Below are positions 1 to 8,527 of a stretch of 64,000 nucleotides of DNA, piece after piece (within the stretch, counting starts at the first letter, position 1; every line of letters begins with the position of its first letter). A program made the position numbers and the translations under genes. This DNA is from [Clostridium] leptum DSM 753 (GTDB lineage Bacteria > Bacillota > Clostridia > Oscillospirales > Acutalibacteraceae), in contig DS480345.1 of NCBI GenBank assembly GCA_000154345.1, positions 186,001-250,000 of the forward strand, written 5' to 3'. The notes beneath the pieces were generated by a model, which did not search any database, was not told where the DNA came from, and saw only the letters and a program-made list of their open reading frames with translations.

Positions 1-2145
1 GCCCGACTGCCAGGGCTCCGGAAGATTCGGCAGGAGCCGGATCTCAAAGGACTGGATCTTTCCATTTTCATCGGTAACCGGATAGGACTGGATCAGCATT
101 TCAAATATCAGCCCCGGCACGCCGCCGCTGATATCGCAGTTGAAGATAAACGGTCCGGCGTTGTGAGAGGGGGAAAAGGTATTGTAGTAATTATTTTCCG
201 CAATGGAGCATAAAAGCCTCCACGCCGTGTCCGTATCTCCCAGGTGGACGGCGGTCATAGCCATTTGGATCGTGCCGAACGCCATCACGCCGATTTCCTG
301 CTTTTTATATTTCATCCGCATTTCATAGGCCTTTTTAGCGGCCTCCATCAGCTCCGGCTGGTTTTTAAATTCCTCCGCCACCCCGTAATACAGGGGATAC
401 AGGTGGGAGGAATGGCGGTGATCGTAAAAATCCTCGTGCCGGGAAGTACACCATTCCTTTAAAGCGCCGTCCTCGTTAATTTGATAGGCAGGCATTTTCC
501 CCAGCATGGCTCTCCACTTGGGAAGGCTTTCTTTTTCCACGCCTTCCGTTTCACAGCCCTGAATCAGATTCCGCAGCAGCTCGCTGACCAAAGCGACGTC
601 CATGGTGGCGTTAATGCACGCCTGGGAAATTCCGGGGGAATTCGCCGGCTTGTTTTCCGGAGAATAGGACGGGACGAACATCCACTTGCCGTTTTCGTCC
701 TCGATAAGGAATTTCTCAAAAAACACGATGCACTCCTTCATATACGGAAGCGCATGGTTTAAAAAGAACTCCCGGTCCATGGTATAAAGATAGTAATCAT
801 AAAAGAAATGGGCGTTCCATGCGGCGCCGGTGGTCCAAAACGTCATAGGCCATTCTACGCTGAAGTGGTTGTTCAGGCCGTGGCTGCTGGTGCGGGAGGC
901 GCTTAAAATACCGGGATAGCCGTACATCACCCTGGCGTTTTCCCGCTCCTCCGGGATCAGGCTCTCCTCATAGCGGATAAAGCTGTCCATGCACTCAAAC
1001 ATATTGCCGGGCAGATTGGAAAGAATCACCGTCTGCTCGTTGCCGTTGCGGGTATAATCGGCGGACCAGGGCACATGGTTGGTTCCGGTCCAAATCCCCT
1101 GAAGCGTTGGCGGCGTCTCTCCGCTGGCGCAGATCACCTGGTACCGGCCCGCGTCGCACAGCATTTCAAAATACCGGTTGGGCGGCAGCTTTTGCCGCCC
1201 TTTTTCCCAGAGCTCCTCCGCCAGCTCGCTCTTAGGCGCCTGCGGGTCGCTGAGTTTCAATTCCATACGGCTGTAAACGGCGTTATGAAGCCGCGCGTGG
1301 GCCTGGAGCAATTCCTCATAGGACAAGGGCAGGCCCTCAAAGCTGTCCTCCGCCCGGGGGACAGCCTTCCGGCGGTCCGGAACCGGAAGAAGATTATAGA
1401 ACAGCAAGGTGTCCCGGGCGTTTCTTACGGTGATTCTGTCCGGCTCCCCGCAAACCGCGCCGTCTGTTTCCGCGACTTTTACAGCGCAGCGGTATCCGAA
1501 ATCGGTATCCTGATACACGCCCTCATACAGCAGCGTATGATCCTGAACGGCTACCAGCGGATCCAGGATCCGGCGGTCGTAGCCGACCTCCTTCCAATAC
1601 GGCTCGCAGGCTTCCTGAATTTCCTGATGCTTTTCCAGAGAGACCTCAAAGCTGACGGGCTCTGAAGAGGTGATCCGCATTACGGCGATCCCGGCGGCTC
1701 GGGATACGAAGAAATCCCGGGTGACCCGGCTGCTTCCCAGGGTGAAGGAAACCTCCGCCTGGCCGTTTTCAAAATTCAGGGATTTTTTATAGTCCTCCGG
1801 CTCCTCCTTCTGGGGAAACCGCAGCTTCATGTCGCAGGCCACGGTAAACCCGTCGGTCCACTGCTCGATCCGGGGCCCATACCCCTCCTGATAGGAAAGA
1901 TTTACCACAAATTCCGCCGCTTCCTCGTATCTGCCATCCAGCATCATGCGCCGGATAGCTTCCAGATGCCCTGCCGTATGCACAGGCTCCCGCTTCGGAG
2001 CGAAGGGCGCGTATAATTTCTCATGGGTAAAGTAAATGGTCTCCTCCTTCGGCCAGCCCATCACCATAGCGCCGATGGTGCCGTTGCCGCACAGCAGTCC
2101 TTCCTCCCAGCGGGCTGCGGGAAGCCTGCTTTGAAATCCTTTCAT
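1..2145 (-). CDS. GH95-family glycoside hydrolase (alpha-L-fucosidase or alpha-L-galactosidase type), C-terminus beyond the window
   Basis: The visible 715 residues run from the start codon at 2145 to the window edge without a stop. The N-terminus carries the GH95 entry motif (W..GLLCGNGTIGAMVMG). The middle has LQGIWTGTNHVPWSADYT, then a WPMTFWTTGAAWNAHFFYD segment typical of the (alpha/alpha)6 catalytic barrel. The last visible residues, LLPNLPEPWQSG, match the family's LLPALP..W..G block, so only roughly the final 60-100 residues are missing. No signal peptide is seen, so it probably acts in the cytoplasm on imported oligosaccharides. Family members remove terminal alpha-L-fucose or alpha-L-galactose from plant glycans or host glycans; the arabinan/pectin neighbours favour a plant substrate, which is inference. 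It is separated from the next gene of the locus by a 507-bp gap. Confidence 0.85.
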   Translation of the reverse strand, partial: MKGFQSRLPAARWEEGLLCGNGTIGAMVMGWPKEETIYFTHEKLYAPFAPKREPVHTAGHLEAIRRMMLDGRYEEAAEFVVNLSYQEGYGPRIEQWTDGFTVACDMKLRFPQKEEPEDYKKSLNFENGQAEVSFTLGSSRVTRDFFVSRAAGIAVMRITSSEPVSFEVSLEKHQEIQEACEPYWKEVGYDRRILDPLVAVQDHTLLYEGVYQDTDFGYRCAVKVAETDGAVCGEPDRITVRNARDTLLFYNLLPVPDRRKAVPRAEDSFEGLPLSYEELLQAHARLHNAVYSRMELKLSDPQAPKSELAEELWEKGRQKLPPNRYFEMLCDAGRYQVICASGETPPTLQGIWTGTNHVPWSADYTRNGNEQTVILSNLPGNMFECMDSFIRYEESLIPEERENARVMYGYPGILSASRTSSHGLNNHFSVEWPMTFWTTGAAWNAHFFYDYYLYTMDREFFLNHALPYMKECIVFFEKFLIEDENGKWMFVPSYSPENKPANSPGISQACINATMDVALVSELLRNLIQGCETEGVEKESLPKWRAMLGKMPAYQINEDGALKEWCTSRHEDFYDHRHSSHLYPLYYGVAEEFKNQPELMEAAKKAYEMRMKYKKQEIGVMAFGTIQMAMTAVHLGDTDTAWRLLCSIAENNYYNTFSPSHNAGPFIFNCDISGGVPGLIFEMLIQSYPVTDENGKIQSFEIRLLPNLPEPWQSG

Positions 2146-2652
2146 GCCGATTCCTTCCTTAATTTCGAATTTTGTTGATCCTGAAGCACAGCTCAGATAA
2201 GCTTGATCAGCAAAACAGCTGAGAATGGACTGAGAACGCCTTTCACCGACCGCCGTTGTGACGAAAGCTCTTTCAGGCGTACAGCGCCCGGGCCGGACGT
2301 TTCACGCCCATACCTCCTGCGGTGCAATCTGTCTGATTCACCGCGCGGCGCGCCTGTGTCCACAGGGTTCCCTAAAGGCTCGCACTCCACCGGTCCACGG
2401 CGGCGGTTTCTCCTGGCAACAGGCGGTTTCCGCGTGTTGCCGGCCGCGCATAACGCTCAAGCTGATTTGACAATCGTTGAAGCCCTCTCAGCCCTGCGGC
2501 AAGGCGGCTGCGCTGAACGGTTTCGCCGCAAAACAAGCGCTCCGGGGCGGCCGCAAAAGTAAAATCGTCAGCTTCCGTAAAAAAGCACCGCAAGGCGTCC
2601 ACTGTATTTATTCGCTTCTGATCTGCTTAAGCCTCGAAACGGCGGTTTATGG
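2146..2652. other. 507-bp intergenic gap with no recognisable gene
   Basis: GC-rich spacer between the aldo/keto reductase and the GH95 gene, both read leftward. Several overlapping open frames of 65-119 codons exist on both strands, but none has a convincing ribosome site, domain or composition. A GGAAGGAATCGGC leader precedes the GH95 start codon. No clear promoter or terminator was found. Confidence 0.5.
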
Positions 2653-3576
2653 TCAGGGGATTTTATGTCCGGCCGCCCGGTAAATCTCATACCATTCCTC
2701 CCGGGTCAAGACAACCTCCGAGCCCTTGCACATCGCCTTCAGGCGCTCCGGGTTGGTGGTGCCGACGATTACCTGGGTTTTCGCCGGATGGCGCAGAATC
2801 CAGGCAACGCCCACAGCGGCTTTGGATACGCCGTATTTCCTTCCAATGGCGTCTAAGGTATCGTTCAGCGGGCCAAATTTGGCGTTATCCAGATACACGC
2901 CCTCAAAAAATCCATACTGGAACGGCGACCAGGCCTGTATGGCGATATCCTTCAAGCGGCAGTACTCCAGGATTTCGCTGCTCCGGTCCACGCTTTGATC
3001 AGCGGTCATGTTGAAGAAAAGCTCCTGATCCAGCATAGGGGTGTGGGCAACGCCGAACTGAAGCTGGTTGATCACCAAGGGCTGATTGACATATTTTTGC
3101 AGCAGCTCGATCAGCATAGGGGACTGGTTGCTGACGCCGAAGCTTCTGACCTTTCCGCTGCTGTGGAGAAGCTCAAAGGCCTCGGCCACCTCTTCCGGCT
3201 CCACCAGCGGATCGGGCCGGTGAAGAAGCAGCGCATCCAGATAATCGATGTTCAGCCGTTTCAGAATACCGTCAACGCTTTTCAGAATATGGCTCTTGGA
3301 AAAATCATACCGGAAAAGGCCCCCGTCATCCCGGATGCCGCATTTGGACTGGAGATAAATCCGCTCCCGCAGCGAGGGCTTTTGGCCCATGGCCTTTGCG
3401 AAAACCTCCTCTGAAGCTCCGTGGCCGTAAAGATCTGCGTGATCGAAATAGTTGATCCCCTCTTCGACAGCTGTTTCCAAAAGCTCCTGCACCCGGGACA
3501 CAGCCATATCGCTGATCCGCATACATCCAAGTACAATATCGGAGGCCTGCATTCCTCCAAGCGTAATCTTTTTCAT
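2653..3576 (-). CDS. Aldo/keto reductase, YdhF-like
   Basis: A 307-residue NAD(P)H-dependent carbonyl reductase with a TIM-barrel fold. The catalytic tetrad is readable as Asp45 and Tyr50 in FDHADLYG, Lys78 in LQSKCG and His119 in ALLLHRPDP. The late segment VIVGTTNPERLKAM is a cofactor-phosphate binding pattern. The closest family type is the YdhF-like group that acts on small aldehydes or sugars. An AGGAGG-like site precedes the ATG. It lies 134 bp after another aldo/keto reductase in the leftward arabinan/pectin gene set, suggesting a role in handling released sugars or aldehydes; the substrate cannot be read from sequence. Confidence 0.88.
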   Translation of the reverse strand: MKKITLGGMQASDIVLGCMRISDMAVSRVQELLETAVEEGINYFDHADLYGHGASEEVFAKAMGQKPSLRERIYLQSKCGIRDDGGLFRYDFSKSHILKSVDGILKRLNIDYLDALLLHRPDPLVEPEEVAEAFELLHSSGKVRSFGVSNQSPMLIELLQKYVNQPLVINQLQFGVAHTPMLDQELFFNMTADQSVDRSSEILEYCRLKDIAIQAWSPFQYGFFEGVYLDNAKFGPLNDTLDAIGRKYGVSKAAVGVAWILRHPAKTQVIVGTTNPERLKAMCKGSEVVLTREEWYEIYRAAGHKIP

Positions 3577-3710
3577 AAGCTCCTCCTTTTCACCTTCGCC
3601 AAAGCTTCCGCTTTTCTATTCTTCGCATTTTGCGCTTCACTGTTTTTCCGCTTCTTTTGACCGCCTGCTAAGCGGATTTTCTTTTATCGCGGTCCTTTCC
3701 TTCCGTAGGG

Positions 3711-4685
3711 TTATCCGATCCTTCTCACAAAGGGATGGTAATCCAGAATCTTCTCAATTTCCTCCAGAGCCTCCTGAGGAATCCGGAACCCGCTGGCAGC
3801 CAGGTTGCCAGCCAGCTGGGAGGCCTTGGAGGCCCCGGTGATCACGCTGGTGACGGCCGGCTTCCGCAGGATCCAGGCCAGAGCCAGAACCGAGAGGGAA
3901 ACTCCCAGCTCCTTGGCCACCCGCAGCAGCTTCTCCACCTTATCCAGATTTTCTTCTGTGAGAAGCTGGTTGATCTGCTTATCCGCCTGATGGGTTGCCC
4001 GGGAGCCTTCCGGGATAGGCTGGCCCTTTCTGTATTTGCCTGTGAGCAAGCCCTGGGACAGGGGCGAGAAGGGAACGATACCCACGCCGTTTTCCTCGCA
4101 GATCCCCATAATTTCATCCTCAATATACCGGTCCACCATATTGTACTGAGGCTGAATCACAGACAAGGGCCGGTAGCCGTGCTTCTGAATCAGGCCGAGC
4201 GCCTTGGTAATCTGAACCGGGCTCCATTCGCTGACCCCGTAGTACAGAATTTTCCCCTGGGCCACCATATCGCTCAGAGTTTCCAGAGTTTCCTCCATAC
4301 AGGTTTCCGGATCAAACCGGTGGCAGAAATAGAGATCCAAATAATCCACCTGCAGATTTTTCAGAGACCGGTTCAGCTGTTCCACAATGTGCTTCCGGGA
4401 AAGCCCCCGGTCGTTGGGACCGTCTCCCACTGGGAAAAACACCTTGCTGGAAACCACGTAGGAACTTCTCCGAAATTCTTTCAGAATATTTCCCAGGAAA
4501 ACCTCCGCCTGACCGCCGCTGTAAGCGTCGGCACAGTCAAAAAAGTTTACGCCGCTGTTGTAAGCCCGGCGCAGAACCTCCTTCGCGGTATCGCAGGCCT
4601 CCCGGCCCTTCAGATCCGTCATCCAGCTTCCAACGGCCACCTCGCTGAGCTTTAGCCCGCTGCGGCCCATTCTTCTGTATTGCAC
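3711..4685 (-). CDS. Aldo/keto reductase, Kv-beta/YghZ-like
   Basis: A 324-residue NADPH-dependent aldo/keto reductase. The GTG at 4685 is preferred: it follows AAGGAGG by 8 bases and gives the family N-terminus (V)QYRRMGRSGLKLSEVAVGSW. The open frame continues 84 codons upstream into the neighbouring gene, but that extension has no family match. The tetrad is Asp50, Tyr55 (FFDCADAYSGG), Lys81 (SSKVFF) and His122 (FCHRFDPE). It resembles Shaker-beta-type reductases rather than the YdhF-like neighbour, so the two are not a recent duplication. The start lies 52 bp after the clan-A glycosidase gene, consistent with one operon. Confidence 0.88.
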   Translation of the reverse strand: MQYRRMGRSGLKLSEVAVGSWMTDLKGREACDTAKEVLRRAYNSGVNFFDCADAYSGGQAEVFLGNILKEFRRSSYVVSSKVFFPVGDGPNDRGLSRKHIVEQLNRSLKNLQVDYLDLYFCHRFDPETCMEETLETLSDMVAQGKILYYGVSEWSPVQITKALGLIQKHGYRPLSVIQPQYNMVDRYIEDEIMGICEENGVGIVPFSPLSQGLLTGKYRKGQPIPEGSRATHQADKQINQLLTEENLDKVEKLLRVAKELGVSLSVLALAWILRKPAVTSVITGASKASQLAGNLAASGFRIPQEALEEIEKILDYHPFVRRIG

Positions 4686-4737
4686 TATGACATCCTCCTT
4701 ATTTCCTTTCGGTTTACGCGATTGCCTGCGGCTTCGG

Positions 4738-5712
4738 TCAGCTTCTGCGTTCCGGCTTGGTGTAACGCAGCACCGCCTCGTGATGCGGCCGGATCGAGCC
4801 GTCGGCCAGCAGGAAGGGCATATATCCTGCCTCTCCGGGCCGGCAGTTTCCGTCCGGACGGGACCGGTCTCCGGTGACGACCTTTCCCTCGCACAAATGC
4901 CAGGCCAGCCATCCGATGCTTCGGCTTTCCAGCGCATCCAGGGTCTGCCTGACGATCTCCCCGCGCACCTGGTCGTTTAGGCTGCCCTGACAGGTTTCCG
5001 TACAGAGCAGAGGCTTCTCCAGCCGGTTCGCAACGTCTATGTAAGCATCTGTGAACTGTAAAAAGCCCTCGTCCCAATACTCGGCGTAGGGGTGGAAGGA
5101 AATCACATCCAGGCTGCGGTAAAGCTCCTCCAGCGCCGGGTCTGCCGGGCCTGCAAAGCCCATAGTGACCGGCTGGCTGGGAGAAATCCGGCGGATCTCA
5201 GCAAGGCATTCCTGCCAGTAGCGGATTTCCAGTCTCTTGATCTCCTGGATTGCGTTCTCCTCCAGCGGCAGAAGCGCGTAATAAAAAGGCTCGTTGCAGA
5301 GATCCCACATCAGAATCCGGGAATCATTCCGGAATTCTCCCAGGAAGGAGCGCAGATACTCCCGGTTGGCCCCGGACAATGGCATCATTACGGTGGTCAG
5401 GTCCAGTTCTCCTACGGGATAATCCGTATCCACCCAGCGGTTAAAAAGCACAGGCATGACCAAAATACCATAGCTTTCCGCCGCGGAAAGCAAGGCTCTG
5501 AAATCAGAGAGAAACCTGGGGGCGCTTCTCTGCCAGCTCACATTGCTGACCCACACCCGTACGCAGCTGGCTCCCAGGTTCTGGGCGCCCTTTAACTCCC
5601 TTTTGACGATTTCCAAATCAAATCTGTCCATCACATCGTTTAAAACCATAGCATAGGACGGCCAGTAGTTAAAGCCCTTGACCTCAGAATAGGGATTATT
5701 GTTCAGCATCAT
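4738..5712 (-). CDS. Clan GH-A glycoside hydrolase (GH5-like TIM barrel)
   Basis: A 324-residue single-domain protein without signal peptide, so probably intracellular. It starts with a KGFNYWPS substrate-loop motif and has VRVWV, as in GH5/GH2-type (beta/alpha)8 barrels. The putative acid/base is Glu141 in WDLCNEPFYY and the putative nucleophile is Glu239 in LLCTETCQG; the spacing fits clan GH-A. The HPYAEYW segment supplies the conserved catalytic-site His-Tyr pair. The family number is uncertain and substrate specificity (a beta-linked plant glycoside) is inferred from neighbours. Eighteen bases separate it from the GH105-like gene upstream in the same leftward operon. Two adjacent ATGs (5712, 5709) are both possible starts. 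Confidence 0.75.
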   Translation of the reverse strand: MMLNNNPYSEVKGFNYWPSYAMVLNDVMDRFDLEIVKRELKGAQNLGASCVRVWVSNVSWQRSAPRFLSDFRALLSAAESYGILVMPVLFNRWVDTDYPVGELDLTTVMMPLSGANREYLRSFLGEFRNDSRILMWDLCNEPFYYALLPLEENAIQEIKRLEIRYWQECLAEIRRISPSQPVTMGFAGPADPALEELYRSLDVISFHPYAEYWDEGFLQFTDAYIDVANRLEKPLLCTETCQGSLNDQVRGEIVRQTLDALESRSIGWLAWHLCEGKVVTGDRSRPDGNCRPGEAGYMPFLLADGSIRPHHEAVLRYTKPERRS

Positions 5713-5730
5713 TTCTTTTTCACCTCATCA

Positions 5731-6690
5731 TTAAGCTTTTTGGGGTTCTAACGCTCTCTTAGCCGAATGCGCCAAAAGATAAAAAGCCTGCGCCTCCGCG
5801 GAATTTCCGGGCCGGTCAAAGCCGGGTGAGGCACAGGCGCTGTTGACAAAGCCCTGTTCATCCACATACCGCTCTAAAAGCTCCAGCACCCGGTCGGCAT
5901 CCCTTTTCTCCTCGGCAGGCACCACAAGGGCGCTGATTCCCTGATAAACAGTATAGCACATCATCAGGGATGCTGTCACCTCGGGGAACGTGGACGGGTC
6001 GTCCAAAACGTCGTGAAACCGGCCGTCTTCCCGCAAATAGTTCTTCATGGCCTTCAGCAGGCGGTTCAGCCGCTCACCCAGCGTTTTTTTGGTTTCACCG
6101 TCCTCCGGCGGAAGAAGCCTGCACGCCAGGGCTAAGGCCCCGGCCATCCATCCCTGGCCGCCGCCCCAAAGCTCCCGGCGGCAAAAGCTGTTCCCGTCCT
6201 CATCCCAAAATTGGCGGTAAAGCCCAGTTTTGGAATCATAATGCCTCCGGTGAAACAGCTCCGCCTGCTGAGCCGCGAACCCGGCCCTTCCTGCCGCCGC
6301 TAAAGGCGGAAGAATGTGATAAATTCCGTCGATCATCATTTTCCGGCTGCCCGGGTTATGATACAATTGGCCGGAGGCGCCCCGGGGGGCGGAAAACTCC
6401 AGCCAATCAGCCAGTCTCTGCAAGGCCGGCCAATAAGCGCGGTCCCCAGTATATTGATAAGCGTAATAAAGGGGCAGTCCGTTGGCCCCGCAGTCAACGG
6501 AATCCATCGCCGGATTAGTAATCCCCAGCAGGCCCTTCCCGTCGGAGCGGCGCAAGGCCTCCCGGACCATAAGCATCCCGATGTCAGGCCGCCCGTACTC
6601 AAAAAACGCCTGTGCCGCCACTCCTTGCTCCCAGGACATGCGCTGCATGGCCAGCAGAGCCTGGGCAGAATTTTTCAAATTTTGATTCAT
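5731..6690 (-). CDS. GH105/GH88-type unsaturated glucuronyl/rhamnogalacturonyl hydrolase
   Basis: A 319-residue (alpha/alpha)6-barrel protein. It shows MSWEQGVAAQAFFEYG at the N-terminus, DSVDCGANGLPLYYAY, then MMIDGIYHILPPLA, with Asp121 in the position of the catalytic Asp of YteR-like enzymes, and WGGGQGWMAGALALA. Family members hydrate the 4,5-unsaturated uronate left by pectate or rhamnogalacturonan lyases, releasing a keto-acid and a shorter oligosaccharide. There is no signal peptide, so it acts in the cytoplasm. It lies 5 bp after the second permease gene, so co-transcription with the importer is likely. Similarity is moderate and a different uronate substrate cannot be excluded. Confidence 0.75.
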   Translation of the reverse strand: MNQNLKNSAQALLAMQRMSWEQGVAAQAFFEYGRPDIGMLMVREALRRSDGKGLLGITNPAMDSVDCGANGLPLYYAYQYTGDRAYWPALQRLADWLEFSAPRGASGQLYHNPGSRKMMIDGIYHILPPLAAAGRAGFAAQQAELFHRRHYDSKTGLYRQFWDEDGNSFCRRELWGGGQGWMAGALALACRLLPPEDGETKKTLGERLNRLLKAMKNYLREDGRFHDVLDDPSTFPEVTASLMMCYTVYQGISALVVPAEEKRDADRVLELLERYVDEQGFVNSACASPGFDRPGNSAEAQAFYLLAHSAKRALEPQKA

Positions 6691-6695
6691 CCCGA

Positions 6696-7532
6696 TTAAT
6701 CCTTCATTCCGCTGGTGGCCACGCTGGCGATGAAATACTTCTGGAAGAAAGCGTACAGAACCATCAGCGGCAGAATGGAGATCAATGCACCGGCCAGCTG
6801 AGGGCCGTAATAGGTGGTGCTTCTCTCGCCCACGAACAGCGCCAGTCCGGCGGAGAGGGTTCTCATCTTGGTTTCCGTGGTCATCATCAGGGGATACAGA
6901 AGATCGTTCCAGTTGTTCATCAGATGGAAAATACCCAGGGTCATCAGGCCCGGCACCACCAAAGGCAGGAAGATCCGGAAGAAAATACCGATTTCGCTTA
7001 AGCCGTCGATTCGGGCGGCCTCGCCCAGCTCATGAGGCTGCTGAGCGAAATAGGAGCGCATCATAAACACACCGAACGCGGTGGTGGCCTTGGGCAGAAT
7101 CAGGCCCATATAGGTATTTAATAGTCCCAAATAGTTGGATTCCAAAAAGAGCGGAATCATCATGACCTGGAACGGCACCATCATGGTCAGCAAAACGACG
7201 ACGAACAGAAAATTCTTTCCCTTAAAGTCCAGCTGGGCGAAGGCGTATCCCGCCGCAGAGTCGAACACCAGAGCCAGACCGGTCGCGCCCAAGGCAAAAA
7301 TCACCGTATTGGCGATATACTGCAGAAAGGGAATCGCATCAAAAATGCGCTGGAAGGATTTCATGCTGAAATGCTCGCCGAATACGGTAGGCGGGAAGGA
7401 TAAAATCTCCTTTTCCAGCTTAAAGGAGCCGGCGACCAGCCAGATAATGGGAAACAGCACCACGATCAGCAAAGCCGCGATGCAGATATATTTGATAGTG
7501 CCTAATACAATATCTTCTTTTGTCTTTTTCAT
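6696..7532 (-). CDS. Carbohydrate ABC transporter permease, MalG/AraQ-type
   Basis: A 278-residue inner-membrane permease with about six hydrophobic segments. The cytoplasmic EAA loop is EAARIDGLSEIGIFFRI, which docks the ATPase; the LP(L/I)..PGL motif follows. The N-terminus KYICIAALLIVVLFPIIWL is a typical first helix. It pairs with the UgpA-like permease 15 bp upstream and with the lipoprotein binding protein to make a CUT1 oligosaccharide importer. No ATPase gene is present in the window, so a shared MsmX-type ATPase is expected (known of Firmicute CUT1 systems; inferred here). Confidence 0.93.
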   Translation of the reverse strand: MKKTKEDIVLGTIKYICIAALLIVVLFPIIWLVAGSFKLEKEILSFPPTVFGEHFSMKSFQRIFDAIPFLQYIANTVIFALGATGLALVFDSAAGYAFAQLDFKGKNFLFVVVLLTMMVPFQVMMIPLFLESNYLGLLNTYMGLILPKATTAFGVFMMRSYFAQQPHELGEAARIDGLSEIGIFFRIFLPLVVPGLMTLGIFHLMNNWNDLLYPLMMTTETKMRTLSAGLALFVGERSTTYYGPQLAGALISILPLMVLYAFFQKYFIASVATSGMKD

Positions 7533-7547
7533 AATCTGTGCACCTTC

Positions 7548-8447
7548 CTAATCCTTAGACATAAACATCTTCTTATAGACCGGCACGGCTAGGATTAAAA
7601 TAGCGATCAGCAGCAGGACCGACATGGCGCTGGCGTAGCCCAGGTCGAAGGGGTCGCGGAAGCCCGTCTTATAGATGTAGAACACTAAGGTTTCGGTTGT
7701 ATACTGGGGACCGCCTTGGGTGGTGACGAACACCTGGTCAAATACCTGCAGGGCGCCGATCAGGTTGGTGATGATGCAGAAGCCCAGGTTGGGCAGAATC
7801 CCCGGCAGAGTGATATAGAAGAACTGCTGCACCTTGGAGGCGCCGTCGATCCGGGCGGCCTCGTAGTAGCTCTGGGACACGCCCTGGATGCCCACCACGA
7901 GAATCGACATGGTATAGCCGAAGTTTTTCCAAACCGTCATGGCGATGATCGTGCCCATCGCGGTGGAAGCGTTTCTGAAAAAGGTGGCGTCCGGGAAGCC
8001 CAGCATACCGCAGAGATAGGGAATATAGCCGATGGTTTCATCTAAAAGAAGACCGAACATAACGCCAGTGGCGGCGGTCGAGATTACAACAGGAATGAAG
8101 AGAATGGTGCGGGAAAATTTATTGAAAAACGTCGAGCTCACCAGGGCGTTAGCCACCAGCAGTCCTACCACGATCTGGAGCACCATTTCTATAATCGCGA
8201 AAAGCAGAGTGTTTTTCAGTGCGTTCCAAAAGCGTTCGTCCTGAAACGCGCGGACAAAGTTATTAAATCCATCGAAATGAACGTCGCTGAAGTAGATGTC
8301 CATGTGCATAAAGCCGATTACAATAGAAGCGCAGAGCGGAATAAAAGCAAAAATAAAAAGGAGCACTAACGATGGCAGTATAAAGATATAGGCGGCCCGG
8401 CCGGGACGGTTCCAATATCTGTCTAATTTTTTCAGCAAAGCTGGCAT
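7548..8447 (-). CDS. Carbohydrate ABC transporter permease, MalF/UgpA-type
   Basis: A 299-residue permease, first of the membrane pair. The N-terminal cytoplasmic stretch RYWNRPGRAAYIFILPSLV leads into helix 1. The EAA loop is EAARIDGASKVQQFFYITLP. About six transmembrane helices are visible, usual for the CUT1 family. It lies 80 bp downstream of the binding-protein gene and 15 bp upstream of its partner permease. A GGGGG-rich stretch precedes the ATG and serves as ribosome site. Confidence 0.93.
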   Translation of the reverse strand: MPALLKKLDRYWNRPGRAAYIFILPSLVLLFIFAFIPLCASIVIGFMHMDIYFSDVHFDGFNNFVRAFQDERFWNALKNTLLFAIIEMVLQIVVGLLVANALVSSTFFNKFSRTILFIPVVISTAATGVMFGLLLDETIGYIPYLCGMLGFPDATFFRNASTAMGTIIAMTVWKNFGYTMSILVVGIQGVSQSYYEAARIDGASKVQQFFYITLPGILPNLGFCIITNLIGALQVFDQVFVTTQGGPQYTTETLVFYIYKTGFRDPFDLGYASAMSVLLLIAILILAVPVYKKMFMSKD

Positions 8448-8527
8448 CCCCCTTTGGTAAAATTTGAGGTTTGCCCCAAGATAAGGCGTTAGCCTCCAAC
8501 TAGAGCAAACCTCGCCACTTATTCTGA

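Noticed and set aside
2203..2562. Rightward 119-codon frame in the first gap
   Set aside because: No ribosome site, low-complexity Arg/Pro-rich sequence, competing frames on both strands.
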